Source of the DNA: an uncultured Roseburia sp.
Lineage (GTDB): Bacteria > Bacillota > Clostridia > Lachnospirales > Lachnospiraceae
Direction of reading: 5' to 3'
NCBI GenBank assembly: GCA_947644305.1
Contig: CANRYS010000002.1
Span: 186,001 to 250,000, forward strand
DNA length: 64,000 nt
Shown: piece by piece, positions 29,061 through 39,900 of the stretch
How the letters are laid out: each line of letters starts with the position of its first letter
Position numbering within the stretch: the first letter of the stretch is position 1
Translations under genes and position numbers: made by a program
The notes under the pieces: model-generated
Databases searched by the model: none
Seen by the model: only the letters and a program-made list of their open reading frames with translations
Told to the model about the DNA's origin: nothing

Positions 29061-31979
29061 ATGAACGCAGTAGAAGGATATCGAAAACTTGTACAACAGG
29101 AGTTGACCGAGCTGGATGCCCAGGGGTATTTGCTGGAGCATGAGAAGACAAAAGCAAAGGTGGTTTTGATCGAGACCGCGGATGACAATAAAGTATTTTC
29201 TATCGGATTCCGGACTCCCCCCAAGGATTCTACAGGAGTAGCGCATATTATAGAACACACGGTGTTATGTGGTTCCAGGGAATTTCCGGTGAAGGATCCC
29301 TTTATCGAATTGGCGAAGGGGTCCCTGAACACCTTCCTCAATGCCATGACCGCCCCGGATAAGACCGTGTATCCCGTGGCAAGCTGCAATGAAAAGGATT
29401 TTCAGAATCTGATGCACGTTTATCTGGATGCTGTATTTTATCCCAATATCTATCAGGAAGAAAAGATCTTTATGCAGGAGGGGTGGCACTACGAGTTGGA
29501 GAAAACAGAAGGCCCGTTGAAATACAACGGAGTGGTCTACAATGAGATGCGGGGGGCGTATTCATCCCCAGAACAGTTGATGGAGAGAAAGATTCAGCAG
29601 TCCCTGTTTCCCGATACGACCTATGGTTTTGAATCGGGAGGGGACCCAGAGAACATTCCAGATCTGACCTATCAGCAGTATCTTGATTTTCATAAAAAAT
29701 ATTATCACCCATCCAACAGCTATATCTACCTGTACGGAGATATGGATATGGCGGAAAAGCTGAAATGGATCGACGAAAAATATCTGAGCCATTTTGACTA
29801 TCTAGAGGTAGATTCCGAAGTAAAGCGGCAGAAAGCATTTGATGCGCCGAAGGAAATGAAGGTATACTACTCATTGACAGAGGGCGAGAGCGAAGAGGAT
29901 AAGACGTATTTTAGTTACAATGCGGTTACCAGTACGTCGCTGGACAGAGATCTCTATATCGCTTTTCAGGTGCTGAATTATGTGCTGGTGCAGGGAGTGG
30001 GTGCTCCGGTAAAACAGGCGCTTCTCGATGCTGGCATCGGCAGTGAGATTATCAGCTTTTTCGAGGAAAGCATATGCCAGCCCGTGTTTTCCATTATTGC
30101 CAAAAATGTAGCTGACGACAAAAAAGATCAGTTCGTAGCCGTGATACGGGAGAAGCTGGAAGAGCTGGTGGAGCAGGGGATCAACCGGGATTCTCTGAAT
30201 GCAGGGCTGAATTCCCTGGAATTTCGTTATCGAGAGGCGGATTTTGGCTCCTATCCCAAGGGGCTGATGTATGGGCTCCAGATCTTTGATAGCTGGCTCT
30301 ACGACAGTGATAAGCCATTTATCCACATACGCGCCAACGATACTTTTGAAACACTGCGTAAAAAGATGGATGAGGGATATTTTGAGTCCCTGATCCAGAA
30401 ATATCTGCTGGATAACACCCATCGTTCGGTGGTGACAGTGGAGCCAAAGACCGGACTGACCACCCAGATGGAAGAGAAGGAGGCGAAGCGTCTCGCTGGG
30501 TATCTGGAGACGCTGTCCCAGACAGAGAGAGAGGAATTGATTCGCCAGACGAGAGAGCTCAGAGAGTACCAGGAGGAGCCGTCGCCGAAGGAGGATCTGG
30601 CGAAGATTCCGCTGCTGGCAAGGGAAGATATCGGAAAGAAAGCCCTTGGGTTTTCCAATATCAAAAAACGGGCAGCAGGCTGCGACGTCATTCATCACGA
30701 TTATTTTACCAACGGCATCAGCTACATCAATCTTTTATTTGACATCAAGCCATGGCTGGCGGACTATGCGCCCTATATCAGCCTTCTTATGTCAGTGCTG
30801 GGTTGTATAGACACGGACCTGCATGACAAGCTAGATTATTCCAACGAGATCCTGCAGAATGCAGGAGATATGTCCTTTGATACCAAGATAATGAAAAACA
30901 GGGTGAAAAAGGGGCACTACGATGCCTATGCTTCGTTTGGGACCAAGGTATTTACCGATAAGACAGAGAAGATACTGGATCTGTTTTATGAGGCGGTGAG
31001 CTGCTCCCATTTGGAGGATGAAAAGAGGCTAAAAGAGATCGTTGCCGAACAGTGTTCTTCCCTGCAGATGCGGCTGATCTCGGCGGGACACAGCACGGCG
31101 GTAAGCCGCGGACTGGCATATCTGTCGGAGCCATCCTGCTTTGATGAGGCATTCAGCGGAATCTCATATTATCGTTTTCTAAAAGAGTTGGATCAGAATT
31201 TTGACAGCCATAAGGAGAATCTGATTCAGGTATTAAAATTTCTCGTAGAGAATATCTTTGTCCGGGATCAAATGCTGGTGGGGATTACCTGTGCAGAGGC
31301 GGACTATCCAGTATTTGAAAAGGCATTTACTGCATTGGCGGGGCGCCTGCCGGAGAAGAAGGATGCGAAGTTGCCAAAACCAGATCTGTCTCAGGAAGAA
31401 ATTCCGTGCAATGAGGGCTTTCTTACGGCAGGACAGGTACAGTATGTGGCGAGAGTGGGCAATTATAGGAAACAGGGTATCGGCTACAGCGGTGTCTATA
31501 AGGTGTTGAGATCCATACTGAGCTATGAATATCTGTGGAACGAAGTGCGGGTTAAGGGAGGCGCTTACGGTATCATGTGTGGATTTTCGGACAGCGGGGA
31601 GGGATATTTTGTATCCTATCGTGATCCGAAGCTTGCTAAGACCAATGAGGTATACCAGAGCGTGCCGGAATATCTGAGGAATTTTGAAGCAGATGAACGT
31701 GATATGACCAAATTCATCATAGGAACCATCAGTTCTGTAGATACGCCATTGCCTCCGAGGGCCAAAGGTGCGCGGTCCATGGTGGCTTATATCACCGGAA
31801 TTACCGAAGAAGATGTTCAGAGAGAGAGAGACGAGATTCTGGCCGCCAGACAAGAAGATATCCAAGGCTGCGCCAGAATGGTGGAAGCCATTCTCTCTGA
31901 GGACCGGATCTGTGTACTGGGCAACGAAGAAAAAGTAAAGAAAAACCAGGAGTTATTTGAAGTTACGGTGACAATGTAG
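29061..31979 (+). CDS. M16C-family zinc metallopeptidase (presequence protease/insulinase-like)
   Basis: The 972-residue cytosolic peptidase belongs to the PreP/falcilysin branch, which degrades peptides inside a closed chamber. The inverted zinc motif is HIIEH (H62, E65, H66), with the downstream glutamate in YNEMRGAYSSPEQ. Four homologous domains are expected, the last ending near residue 950; length fits. The frame is open to 28938 inside glgB's tail, but ATG 29061 has a GGAG site and gives the family N-terminus. It lies in a run with glgB and era. Confidence 0.92.
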   Translation: MNAVEGYRKLVQQELTELDAQGYLLEHEKTKAKVVLIETADDNKVFSIGFRTPPKDSTGVAHIIEHTVLCGSREFPVKDPFIELAKGSLNTFLNAMTAPDKTVYPVASCNEKDFQNLMHVYLDAVFYPNIYQEEKIFMQEGWHYELEKTEGPLKYNGVVYNEMRGAYSSPEQLMERKIQQSLFPDTTYGFESGGDPENIPDLTYQQYLDFHKKYYHPSNSYIYLYGDMDMAEKLKWIDEKYLSHFDYLEVDSEVKRQKAFDAPKEMKVYYSLTEGESEEDKTYFSYNAVTSTSLDRDLYIAFQVLNYVLVQGVGAPVKQALLDAGIGSEIISFFEESICQPVFSIIAKNVADDKKDQFVAVIREKLEELVEQGINRDSLNAGLNSLEFRYREADFGSYPKGLMYGLQIFDSWLYDSDKPFIHIRANDTFETLRKKMDEGYFESLIQKYLLDNTHRSVVTVEPKTGLTTQMEEKEAKRLAGYLETLSQTEREELIRQTRELREYQEEPSPKEDLAKIPLLAREDIGKKALGFSNIKKRAAGCDVIHHDYFTNGISYINLLFDIKPWLADYAPYISLLMSVLGCIDTDLHDKLDYSNEILQNAGDMSFDTKIMKNRVKKGHYDAYASFGTKVFTDKTEKILDLFYEAVSCSHLEDEKRLKEIVAEQCSSLQMRLISAGHSTAVSRGLAYLSEPSCFDEAFSGISYYRFLKELDQNFDSHKENLIQVLKFLVENIFVRDQMLVGITCAEADYPVFEKAFTALAGRLPEKKDAKLPKPDLSQEEIPCNEGFLTAGQVQYVARVGNYRKQGIGYSGVYKVLRSILSYEYLWNEVRVKGGAYGIMCGFSDSGEGYFVSYRDPKLAKTNEVYQSVPEYLRNFEADERDMTKFIIGTISSVDTPLPPRAKGARSMVAYITGITEEDVQRERDEILAARQEDIQGCARMVEAILSEDRICVLGNEEKVKKNQELFEVTVTM

Positions 31980-32009
31980 TGCCGCCGGACTAGAGGATGA
32001 GAGGAAAGT

Positions 32010-32936
32010 ATGGAAAAATCAAATCAGGATATTGTATTTAAGTCCGGTTTTGTCTCCCTGGTGGGGCGGCCGAATGTGGGAAAGTCAACACTGATGAATC
32101 GGATCATTGGCCAGAAGATCGCCATAACCAGCAACAAACCCCAGACTACCAGAAACCGGATTCAGACCATTTTTCACGACGAGAGAGGTCAGATCGTGTT
32201 TCTGGATACGCCGGGGATCCACAAGGCGAAAAATAAGCTCGGTGAGTATATGGTGACGGTGGCAGAAAGAACCTTTGACGAAGTGGATGTGATCCTCTGG
32301 TTGGTGGAGGCGACGACCTTTATCGGCAAGGGGGAGCGACATATTGCGGAACAGTTGAAAAAAGCGAGTATTCCCGTAATTCTGGTGATGAACAAGATCG
32401 ATACGGTGAAAAAAGAACATTTATTGGAGTGTATCGCTGCTTACAGGGGGCTTGTGGACTTTTCTGAGATCATTCCGGTGTCTGCTAGAACTGGTGAGAG
32501 CGTGGAACATTTGATCGATGTGATGTTCGGATATCTGCCAGAGGGACCGCAGTTTTATGATGAAGATACAGTGACGGATCAGCCGGAGCGCCAGATCGTA
32601 GCGGAACTGATCCGGGAAAAAGCATTACGCCTTCTCTCCGATGAGATCCCCCATGGCATCGCGGTGGCGGTGGATCAGATGAAATTGCGTCATAATAATA
32701 AAAATTTATATGATATTGACGCCACCATCATCTGCGAGAGGGATTCCCATAAGGGGATCATCATTGGTAAACAGGGGCAGATGCTCAAAAAGATTGGAAC
32801 CCAGTCAAGGGTAGAGATCGAGGAATTTTTACAAAAGAGAGTGAACCTGAAGCTCTGGGTGAAGGTAAAGAAAGACTGGCGCGACAGCGATTTTCTTTTG
32901 AAAAATTTTGGGTACAACAAGAAGCTGGATGGATGA
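32010..32936 (+). CDS. era: GTPase Era, 16S rRNA-binding ribosome assembly factor
   Basis: Era binds 16S rRNA near its 3' end during 30S maturation. The 308-residue protein has G1 GRPNVGKST, G2 QTTRNRIQ, G3 DTPGIH, G4 NKID and G5 SART, and a C-terminal KH domain (GIIIGKQGQMLKKIG, about 245-260). The start has a GAGGAAAG site. yqzL and recO follow, the usual Firmicutes order. Confidence 0.97.
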   Translation: MEKSNQDIVFKSGFVSLVGRPNVGKSTLMNRIIGQKIAITSNKPQTTRNRIQTIFHDERGQIVFLDTPGIHKAKNKLGEYMVTVAERTFDEVDVILWLVEATTFIGKGERHIAEQLKKASIPVILVMNKIDTVKKEHLLECIAAYRGLVDFSEIIPVSARTGESVEHLIDVMFGYLPEGPQFYDEDTVTDQPERQIVAELIREKALRLLSDEIPHGIAVAVDQMKLRHNNKNLYDIDATIICERDSHKGIIIGKQGQMLKKIGTQSRVEIEEFLQKRVNLKLWVKVKKDWRDSDFLLKNFGYNKKLDG

Positions 32937-33079
32937 TCTGGCAGAATGTTCTAGTATAGCAGCATTCCTTTGTGGAGAATCTATAAAGTGAACACCGGTG
33001 GATGGATGCAGGGGAAAGATGATTTTCTGAACTTAACGTGATCCTTTCGTCGGAGAAAAAAACCACGGAGGAAACCAAT

Positions 33080-33277
33080 ATGCAGGGTGATAGCTGGAAT
33101 GATTTTGCAAAAAGCGGAAAAGTATCAGATTACTTAAAATACGTAGATTCCGCGAGAAATACAACGGAGGAATATGGGAAGTATTCTGGGAGAGTGAAAG
33201 AGTCTAATCGTATGGAGTCGGTGCAGCATGCAGGAAAAAGTGACGGGAATGGTGCTTTCGGGCACTCCGGTTGGTGA
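33080..33277 (+). CDS. YqzL-like small protein
   Basis: This 65-residue protein contains SWNDFAKSGKVSDYLKYV, matching the short YqzL family found between era and recO in Firmicutes, with an extra C-terminal tail of about 40 residues. ATG 33080 has GGAGGAAA upstream. Its last 50 bases overlap the start of recO in another frame, so the tail may be an overlap effect and translation of the two could be coupled. Function unknown. Confidence 0.75.
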   Translation: MQGDSWNDFAKSGKVSDYLKYVDSARNTTEEYGKYSGRVKESNRMESVQHAGKSDGNGAFGHSGW

Positions 33278-33989
33278 AAATGACAAACGGATCGTGATAC
33301 TTACGAAGGAGCGGGGTAAGATCTCCGCCTTTGCCAGAGGGGCGAGACGGCCAAAGAGTCCGCTGTTAGCGGCTTGTGAGCCCTTTACCTTTGGGGAATT
33401 TAGTGTATACCGGGGCAGGGATTCCTATACGGTATCTTCTGTCGAAGTAAATAATTATTTTTCAGAGCTGCGGGAGGAGCTGGAGGATATCTACATGGGA
33501 ATGTATTTCTGTGAGGTGGCAGATTATTTTACCAGGGAAAATCTCGATGCCAGAGAGGTATTGAAACTTCTCTACCAGTCGCTGCGAGCTCTCAAGGTAC
33601 CTTCACTGAACCGGGTCCTTGTAAAGACGATTTATGAATTTAAAATGATTGCGGTAAACGGGGAAGCCCCCCGTTTATTTGCGTGTATTGAATGTGGAAA
33701 AAAAGAAGAACTTTTTTACTTTCATGATCAGCAGGCGGGAATCCTTTGTGAAGACTGCTATCAAAAAGCGCCCCACGGCGGGAAGGGCGCAGTGAAAATA
33801 ATGGGGACCACTACATATATCCTGCAGCGAATCCTTGCTACTCCTATAGAAAAACTGTATACTTTCAGCGTGAAAGAACCCGTGCAGAAAGAATTGGAAC
33901 AGGTGGTAAAAAGATATTTTTCGACAAGAGTAGACCGCCGGTTTCACACTGCAGAACTAATGGAAATGTTAGAGCTAAATCTCGTTTGA
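33228..33989 (+). CDS. recO: DNA repair protein RecO
   Basis: RecO anneals single strands and loads RecA with RecR. The 253-residue protein has an N-terminal OB fold (VTGMVLSGTPVGENDKRIVI to GEFSVYRGRDSY), a helical domain, and a CxxC zinc site (CIECGKKEELFYFHD with CEDC, about 151-177). It begins inside the yqzL-like frame and ends overlapping the convergent dehydrogenase gene by 15 bases. Confidence 0.95.
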   Translation: MQEKVTGMVLSGTPVGENDKRIVILTKERGKISAFARGARRPKSPLLAACEPFTFGEFSVYRGRDSYTVSSVEVNNYFSELREELEDIYMGMYFCEVADYFTRENLDAREVLKLLYQSLRALKVPSLNRVLVKTIYEFKMIAVNGEAPRLFACIECGKKEELFYFHDQQAGILCEDCYQKAPHGGKGAVKIMGTTTYILQRILATPIEKLYTFSVKEPVQKELEQVVKRYFSTRVDRRFHTAELMEMLELNLV

Positions 33990-34946
33990 ACATTTTCCTG
34001 TGTGAAAGTATTCCTCCAGATTAGAAAGGGTAATGCTAGCGATGTTTTTCAGCGCTTCCTCTGTGAGAAAAGCCTGGTGGGAGGTAAGGATGACATTGGG
34101 ACGGGATACCAGGATGGAGAGAATGTCATCCTTGATTACGATATTGGAAAAATCCTCATAAAATAAATCCGATTCCTCCTCGTACACGTCTAGACCCGCA
34201 GCTCCGATCTTGCCAGAGGTCAGTCCGTCCAGAAGTGCCTGGCTCTCGATCAGGCTTCCTCTGGAAGTGTTGATGATATAGACACCCCGTTTCATCCGGG
34301 CAATGCTGTCTTTGTTGATCAGGTGGTGGGATTCCCTGGTCAGCGGACAGTGGAGAGATATGATGTCACTTTTGGCAAACAAGGTGTCCAGGTCTGCATA
34401 AGGGATATCCGAGTCCTTTACCGGATAGGGATCATAGGCGATGATCTCCGCTCCGAATCCCCGGCAGATATTGATAAATACCCGTCCGATCTGTCCAGTG
34501 CCGATGACGCCGATGGTTTTGCCGTGGATATCAAAGCCGATCAGGCGGTTCAGGCTGAAATTAAAGTCCCTGGTTCGGATGTATGCCTTGTGTATCTTTC
34601 GGTTCAGAGTCAGGAGCAGCGCCATGGCGTGTTCCGCCACAGCGTAAGGTGAGTAATAGGGAACGCGCAGAACTTTTACCTTTCCCTTTGCTGCCTGGAT
34701 GTCCACATTGTTAAAACCGGAGCACCGCATGGCGAGAACTGGGACCTGTTCTTCGCACATGGTATCGATCACCGTCTTGTCGATTTCATCGTTGACAAAG
34801 GCGATGACACCGTCGTAACCACGGACCAGTTTACAGGTTTTGGGAGTCAGCTTTCCCTCAAAATAATCAATTTCTAATGATTCATTGTATTCGTCAAACC
34901 ATATTCTGTCGTATGGCTTCGTATCAAAAAAAGCAATTTTTTTCAT
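33975..34946 (-). CDS. D-2-hydroxyacid dehydrogenase, LdhA-like
   Basis: The 323-residue NAD-dependent enzyme resembles D-lactate dehydrogenase, reducing pyruvate or another 2-ketoacid. The Rossmann motif is GVIGTGQIGRVFINICRGFG. Catalytic residues sit in INTSRGSLIES (Arg), AAGLDVYEEE (Glu) and LTSHQAFLTEEAL (His). The start follows a weak AAAGG site. It is the only minus-strand gene in this region, with its stop inside the recO end. VanH-like and hydroxyisocaproate dehydrogenases have similar sequences, so the substrate is uncertain. Confidence 0.88.
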   Translation of the reverse strand: MKKIAFFDTKPYDRIWFDEYNESLEIDYFEGKLTPKTCKLVRGYDGVIAFVNDEIDKTVIDTMCEEQVPVLAMRCSGFNNVDIQAAKGKVKVLRVPYYSPYAVAEHAMALLLTLNRKIHKAYIRTRDFNFSLNRLIGFDIHGKTIGVIGTGQIGRVFINICRGFGAEIIAYDPYPVKDSDIPYADLDTLFAKSDIISLHCPLTRESHHLINKDSIARMKRGVYIINTSRGSLIESQALLDGLTSGKIGAAGLDVYEEESDLFYEDFSNIVIKDDILSILVSRPNVILTSHQAFLTEEALKNIASITLSNLEEYFHTGKCSNEI

Positions 34947-35110
34947 GTTATCCGACCTTTCTTCAGTGTATTGTTCCCACGGCAGAACCTCCGGGGAAGT
35001 GCCATGTTATCCCTATCTTTGCCGGTTGTTTATCCGAATATACATAGCGGTTTTTTCACAAAATGACAAAAATTTCATACAATGAGGTATATCCACAGGG
35101 GAGGCAGCGT

Positions 35111-35884
35111 ATGGGAAATATTTTGTCATTTCGTCATATATCCTATTCCTACCACAGTGTAAACGGAGAAACCCTCGCTTTAGATGATCTGAGTTTTGAT
35201 GTGAAAGACGGAGAATTTCTCGCTGTCGTCGGTCCAAGCGGCTGCGGTAAATCCACCCTGCTTTCTATTATTGCCGGCCTGATTGAGCCGGATTCCGGAG
35301 AGGTTTTGATTGAAAATACACAGCGGGATAAATCGGGTGTGAACATCGGTTACATGCTTCAGAGGGATCATCTTCTGGACTGGAAAAATACCTGGCAGAA
35401 TGCGGCGCTGGGATTATCAATTCAGAAGAAAAACTGGGACGGGGACAAAATCATGCTGCTGAATCATCTGTTTCAGACCTATGGCCTGGTGTCTTTTGAA
35501 AAGGCAAAGCCATCGGAGCTCTCCGGCGGCATGCGTCAGAGAGTTGCCCTGATCCGTACACTGTTGATGGAACCGGACCTGCTTCTTCTGGATGAACCAT
35601 TTTCTGCACTGGACTACCAGACCAGACTGGAGGTTTCGGACGATATCTGGAAGATTATAAAAAAAGAAAAAAAGACGGCGATCCTTATCACCCATGATAT
35701 TTCGGAAGCCATCAGTATGGGGGATCGGGTTCTGGTCCTTACCTCAAGACCGGCGAAGTTGAAAAAAGAGATCTGTATCGACCTCAGCTATGAGGGGGAG
35801 ATCACTCCGTTCAAGGCGAGAAGTACACCGGAATTTCAAAATTATTTCAATGAAATATGGGAGGAATTGAACGGTGGAAAATAA
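35111..35884 (+). CDS. ABC transporter ATPase, SsuB/TauB/NrtD type
   Basis: The 257-residue ATPase has Walker A GPSGCGKST, signature LSGGMRQR, Walker B LLLLDEPFSALD and switch histidine ITHDISEA. It belongs to the importers for sulfonate, nitrate or pyrimidine precursors. The frame is open to 35063, but ATG 35111 with GGGGAGG six bases upstream gives the correct N-terminus. It overlaps the permease gene by 11 bases. No binding protein is encoded nearby. Confidence 0.9.
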   Translation: MGNILSFRHISYSYHSVNGETLALDDLSFDVKDGEFLAVVGPSGCGKSTLLSIIAGLIEPDSGEVLIENTQRDKSGVNIGYMLQRDHLLDWKNTWQNAALGLSIQKKNWDGDKIMLLNHLFQTYGLVSFEKAKPSELSGGMRQRVALIRTLLMEPDLLLLDEPFSALDYQTRLEVSDDIWKIIKKEKKTAILITHDISEAISMGDRVLVLTSRPAKLKKEICIDLSYEGEITPFKARSTPEFQNYFNEIWEELNGGK

Positions 35885-36701
35885 CATTTCGATCCGAAAA
35901 TTAAAACGTAGTCTTTCTGGAGACGTATCGCATCGCCAGCGGGAATTTATCCTTTCCTGTATTCGTCAGAAACGGAAGGTGAGGATACTCCAGATCAGCA
36001 TATTTATTCTTTTTATTCTGGTCTGGGAGGTGACCGCTCATTTTGGGTTCATTGATCCCTTTGTCTTCAGCAGTCCCTCCCGAATGGCAGAATGTTTCCT
36101 CCAGCTCTCGGCAGACGGGAGCATTTACTATCATATCGGGGTGACGTTGTTTGAAACCTTTTTAAGCTTCTTTTTTATCATGTTTTTTGGAATACTCATT
36201 GCCATCTTGCTCTGGTGGAATGAAACGGTGGCAAAGGTGAGTGAGCCCTATCTGGTGGTGCTGAACAGTCTGCCCAAGACAGCCCTTGCTCCGGTGTTTA
36301 TCGTCTGGCTGGGAAATAATATGAAGACCATTATAGTAGCTGCAGTATCAGTAGCTGTCTTCGGAAGTATTATCACACTGTTTACAGCCTTTTGTTCTGT
36401 GGAAGAGGAAAAGATCAAGCTGATCCGCACGCTGGGAGGAAACCGCATCGATATACTGCGCTATATTGTCCTTCCAGGAAATGCTCACACCATCGTCAGC
36501 AATATGAAGGTCAATATTGGACTGTCCCTGGTGGGTGTCATTATCGGTGAATTTCTCGCTGCCAATGCCGGGCTTGGCTATCTGATCGTATATGGAAGCC
36601 AGGTGTTTAAACTGGATTATGTGATCTTAAGCATTGTGATCCTGTGCATTGTGGCGACAGGGCTTTACAAAGGGCTGGAGGCTCTGGAAAAACACTGGTG
36701 A
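35874..36701 (+). CDS. ABC transporter permease, SsuC/TauC type
   Basis: The 275-residue permease has about six membrane segments and the BPD_transp_1 coupling helix around VEEEKIKLIRTLGGNRIDIL, followed by LPGNAHTIVSNMKVNIGLSL. It starts at GTG inside the ATPase gene, so the two are translationally coupled. Without a binding protein here, the substrate is unknown; a partner gene elsewhere is likely. A strong terminator follows. Confidence 0.9.
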   Translation: MENNISIRKLKRSLSGDVSHRQREFILSCIRQKRKVRILQISIFILFILVWEVTAHFGFIDPFVFSSPSRMAECFLQLSADGSIYYHIGVTLFETFLSFFFIMFFGILIAILLWWNETVAKVSEPYLVVLNSLPKTALAPVFIVWLGNNMKTIIVAAVSVAVFGSIITLFTAFCSVEEEKIKLIRTLGGNRIDILRYIVLPGNAHTIVSNMKVNIGLSLVGVIIGEFLAANAGLGYLIVYGSQVFKLDYVILSIVILCIVATGLYKGLEALEKHW

Positions 36702-36723
36702 AATCATAAAATTTTTATGAAGG

Positions 36724-36770
36724 AAAAGTCTGACAAACGCCTTTAAATAGCTGTTTTGTCGGACTTTTTT
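36724..36770 (+). terminator. Rho-independent terminator after the ABC importer
   Basis: AAAAGTCTGACAAAC (36724-36738) pairs with GTTTTGTCGGACTT (36753-36766), one wobble, and is followed by TTTTGC. It ends the importer operon. Confidence 0.88.
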
Positions 36771-36862
36771 GCGTGTGTGGTTGGAGGCAGGAAAAAAGAC
36801 AGAGCGGAACCCCGTATTTTTTTGTTGAATTATGCGTAGAAATATGGTAGCATTACCCAAAA

Positions 36863-36952
36863 TGGCTAAAACAGTGAGCTGGTAAAGCTACGAAGTAGCA
36901 ACAGCCCGGTGTTTTAGTCATGAAATATTTGTGCCGCCTCTGGCGGCATATT
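36863..36952 (+). promoter_or_regulatory. Structured 5' leader upstream of the M60 peptidase
   Basis: TGGCTAAAACA (36863-36873) pairs fully with TGTTTTAGTCA (36910-36920), allowing one G-U. Inside, GCTG/CAGC and GCTAC-GAA-GTAGC stack into a long bulged hairpin. A second GC-rich hairpin TGCCGCC-TCT-GGCGGCA follows (36932-36948), 26 bases before the start codon, with a short weak T-run. The arrangement looks like an aptamer plus an expression hairpin. I do not recognise a known riboswitch class. Confidence 0.45.
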
Positions 36953-36974
36953 TAGAAAGAAAGGAAGCGAGAGA

Positions 36975-39900
36975 ATGAGGAGATTAATTGCTATTCTGCT
37001 CACCGGATGTCTGGCCTTTCAGACCTGGGCAGCGGCGGCTGTTCCGGCAAGCGCCGGTTCCAAAACAGGAAAGACAGCCATAGAGAGCAGTGAAAATTCG
37101 AATCGTGAAAGTGTGTCACAGACAGAGAGCGGACTGGAAGTAGAAATCCGGTCTTCCCGCCTGTTCCCTTTTCAGGGAAAGGCAACGATACAGATCCGTG
37201 GCGGAGAGGTAGAAGAATCCAAAGAGCTGCACTTTGGCGGTTCTGATGCAGCCTCAGAAACCCAGCGGTTTGATGTCCCCCAGGGAGATTACACCGTTAC
37301 GATTAAGTCTGATAAATTTGCTGACTACAAACAAAAGGTTCAGGTGTCCAAGGGCTGGGTGTCAAAGATTCAGGTCTGGGCAGCCAGGTATGAGAATGGA
37401 AGAGGTGCCAGTCCTGGATGGATCCGTCAGGGAGACATCAATGGGGATGGCGTGATTGACCAGAAGGACACCGAACTGATGTTGTCAGCGGTCCGAGAAG
37501 ATCCGAAAAAAAGCGATACCGATCTGAACCAGGATGGATATACGGATCTGGTGGATCTGCAGAACATGGTTCAGGGAATCGATGAAACACAGGAATCCAA
37601 TATCGAAAAGCTGGCGCTTCTCAGAAAAGTTCAGGCTGTCGGAGGAACAACGGTAGAGGGAAGCATGGAATCCTTTCTCAGCCGTTCCGAAGGCATTGTT
37701 TTAAAACCATCGGATGCCAGTGCTGCGATCTCAGCCAGTAATCCAGTGACCCTTGAATTTACATTAGCAGAGGACGGGGCACAGGATACCGCAGATATCC
37801 CAAAGATACAGGGGATCGCCATTCATGCGCCGATGAAAGCGGAAGAAGGCGAAGATGTCTCCAGTGAGATTGTGGATGGAGAAGCACAAGTGGTTGCCGT
37901 GGATGAGAAGGGGAATGAACAGGAATTGACGCTTCCTCTTGCCTCAGAATCGAAGCGGAGTATGTCATTAAAGGCCTATTCGGCGGATCCGAAGGTTCAT
38001 ATGGATGCAGATGGTTCACTGATCCTGGATTTCGGAACCCAGATCGCTGTTAAGAGAGTGACGATCAAAATCACCGGTACAAGAAAAACTGAGCCGCTGG
38101 TTAATCTGGCGAAAGTGGAGTTTGTCAACAACATGGAAGACCGCATCGCTCCTCCACAGCTAGATATTCCGACATTAAATGCACCGGTATCGGACAATAT
38201 GGCTTTAACCGTGACCTGGAGTGCACAGACCAATATCACAGGTTATGAAGTCTATGTGTCTGGTCCGGTGAAAGGCCAGACAGAGAATGAGACACAGATT
38301 GTTCGTGTCTCTGATACAGTACATACGATCAGCGGGATCAACGATAAAAAGCTGATCAATTATGAAAAATATAAAATAAAGGTACGTTCGGTAAATGGGG
38401 ATTGGAAGAGTCCCTGGTCCAATGAACAGACCGGAATTCCTAAACCTCAGAAGCTGCCGGCACCTCCAGATTATGTTAAGGCAGAAGGGGGATACCGCTC
38501 CATCAGCGTGTCATGGAAGGACATGGACGATGCAGACGGTTATATGGTATATTATAAAAAGTCAACAGATACAGAATTTAAGCCGGTGGTGGAGGATTTC
38601 CAACCAGTACAGGCAGGAACCGGAAAGCTGAAAGATGCCCACTATGTGATTTCCGGTCTGGAGGACAATGTAGAGTATTCGGTTTATGTCATAAGCTGGA
38701 ATGAGCTGGGATGGGGCAAGGCTTCCCTTGTATCCTCGGCAGTCACAAAGGATGATGGGCCGCCTCAGCTTCCGACGTATAAACTTTTAAATACCTCCAA
38801 AGGCGAGGGTGTATTGAGCGACCACATTGTAAATGCAACAATCGGTGGAAGTGGGGGGGCCAAGATGGTTAGCAGCCCATTGGATACATCTGCTGGCAGT
38901 GCTTTGGGACTGGTAGATAATAATTTTGGCTCCTATTGGATCAAATCTGACTGGGATGACGGAGTCGCTTATCCAAGTCTTGGCAAGGGAATGATCATTA
39001 CACTGGATAATGATTATCCAATGAACTATATGACTTTTGCAGCCGCCGATCAGAAGACCTCGGTGGACGTTGTGAGGATTGGATACTGGAACAAGGAAAA
39101 TCCAGATAAAGAGCAGATTGTAAACGCCCGCCTGATTCAGAAAAAAGATGAAAATAATAATCCTTATTATATCGTAAAATTTGACGGTGCTATCACAGCG
39201 AATAAGATCCACATGTGCCTTGGCAGAAGCTGGGGAGGTTCTGGAGATCTCATGGTAGGGGAGATACATTTTCACAAATATGATTCCCTGGAAGATGATA
39301 TCATGAGACTGTATGAAGATGAAATGCATACGACTTTGCGCAAAGATGTGACGGAAGCCACCATCGCTGCTTTGGAAGAAAGGCTCAATACGATAGACGC
39401 GGAGAGCGGAGAGAAACATCCGCTGTTTCAGGAGCTGACTCTGGAGATCAAGACAGCAAGAGAGATATTGAATTCCAAGCTGGATCCTTCTCTTGAAGTG
39501 GATAACAGGATCACATCGCAGAAGGATAAACATCTTGGCTTTAGCGGCTTAAATCCATGGCAGCCGTTAGGAAAGACCGCCTACGCCGGTGAGACACTTC
39601 TTGTTTATGTGGGGCACAACACAAAGAGAACCGGAGATTCCACGAATCTTCAATTGATCGTGACCCAGCATCACGCAGAGGCAAATAGTCTTGCCAAAGG
39701 GATCAATCTAAAGATAGGAAGAAATGAGATCACGGTTCCGCAGCTCACTTCCAATACATTTGAGAGGGGCGGACAGCTCTACGTCGCTTACACTGGAAAC
39801 AATTCTTCTGACCAGTATGCTGTTCGAATCAGCGGCGGAAGCAGTATACCAGTATTAAACGTCTATGGGAAGACTGGCAATGAGCGGACGGAGGCGATCC

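Noticed and set aside
36841-36925. c-di-GMP class I or II riboswitch before the M60 gene
   Set aside because: The paired outline is suggestive, but the diagnostic GACGCAAAGC core and class II pseudoknot elements are not visible.
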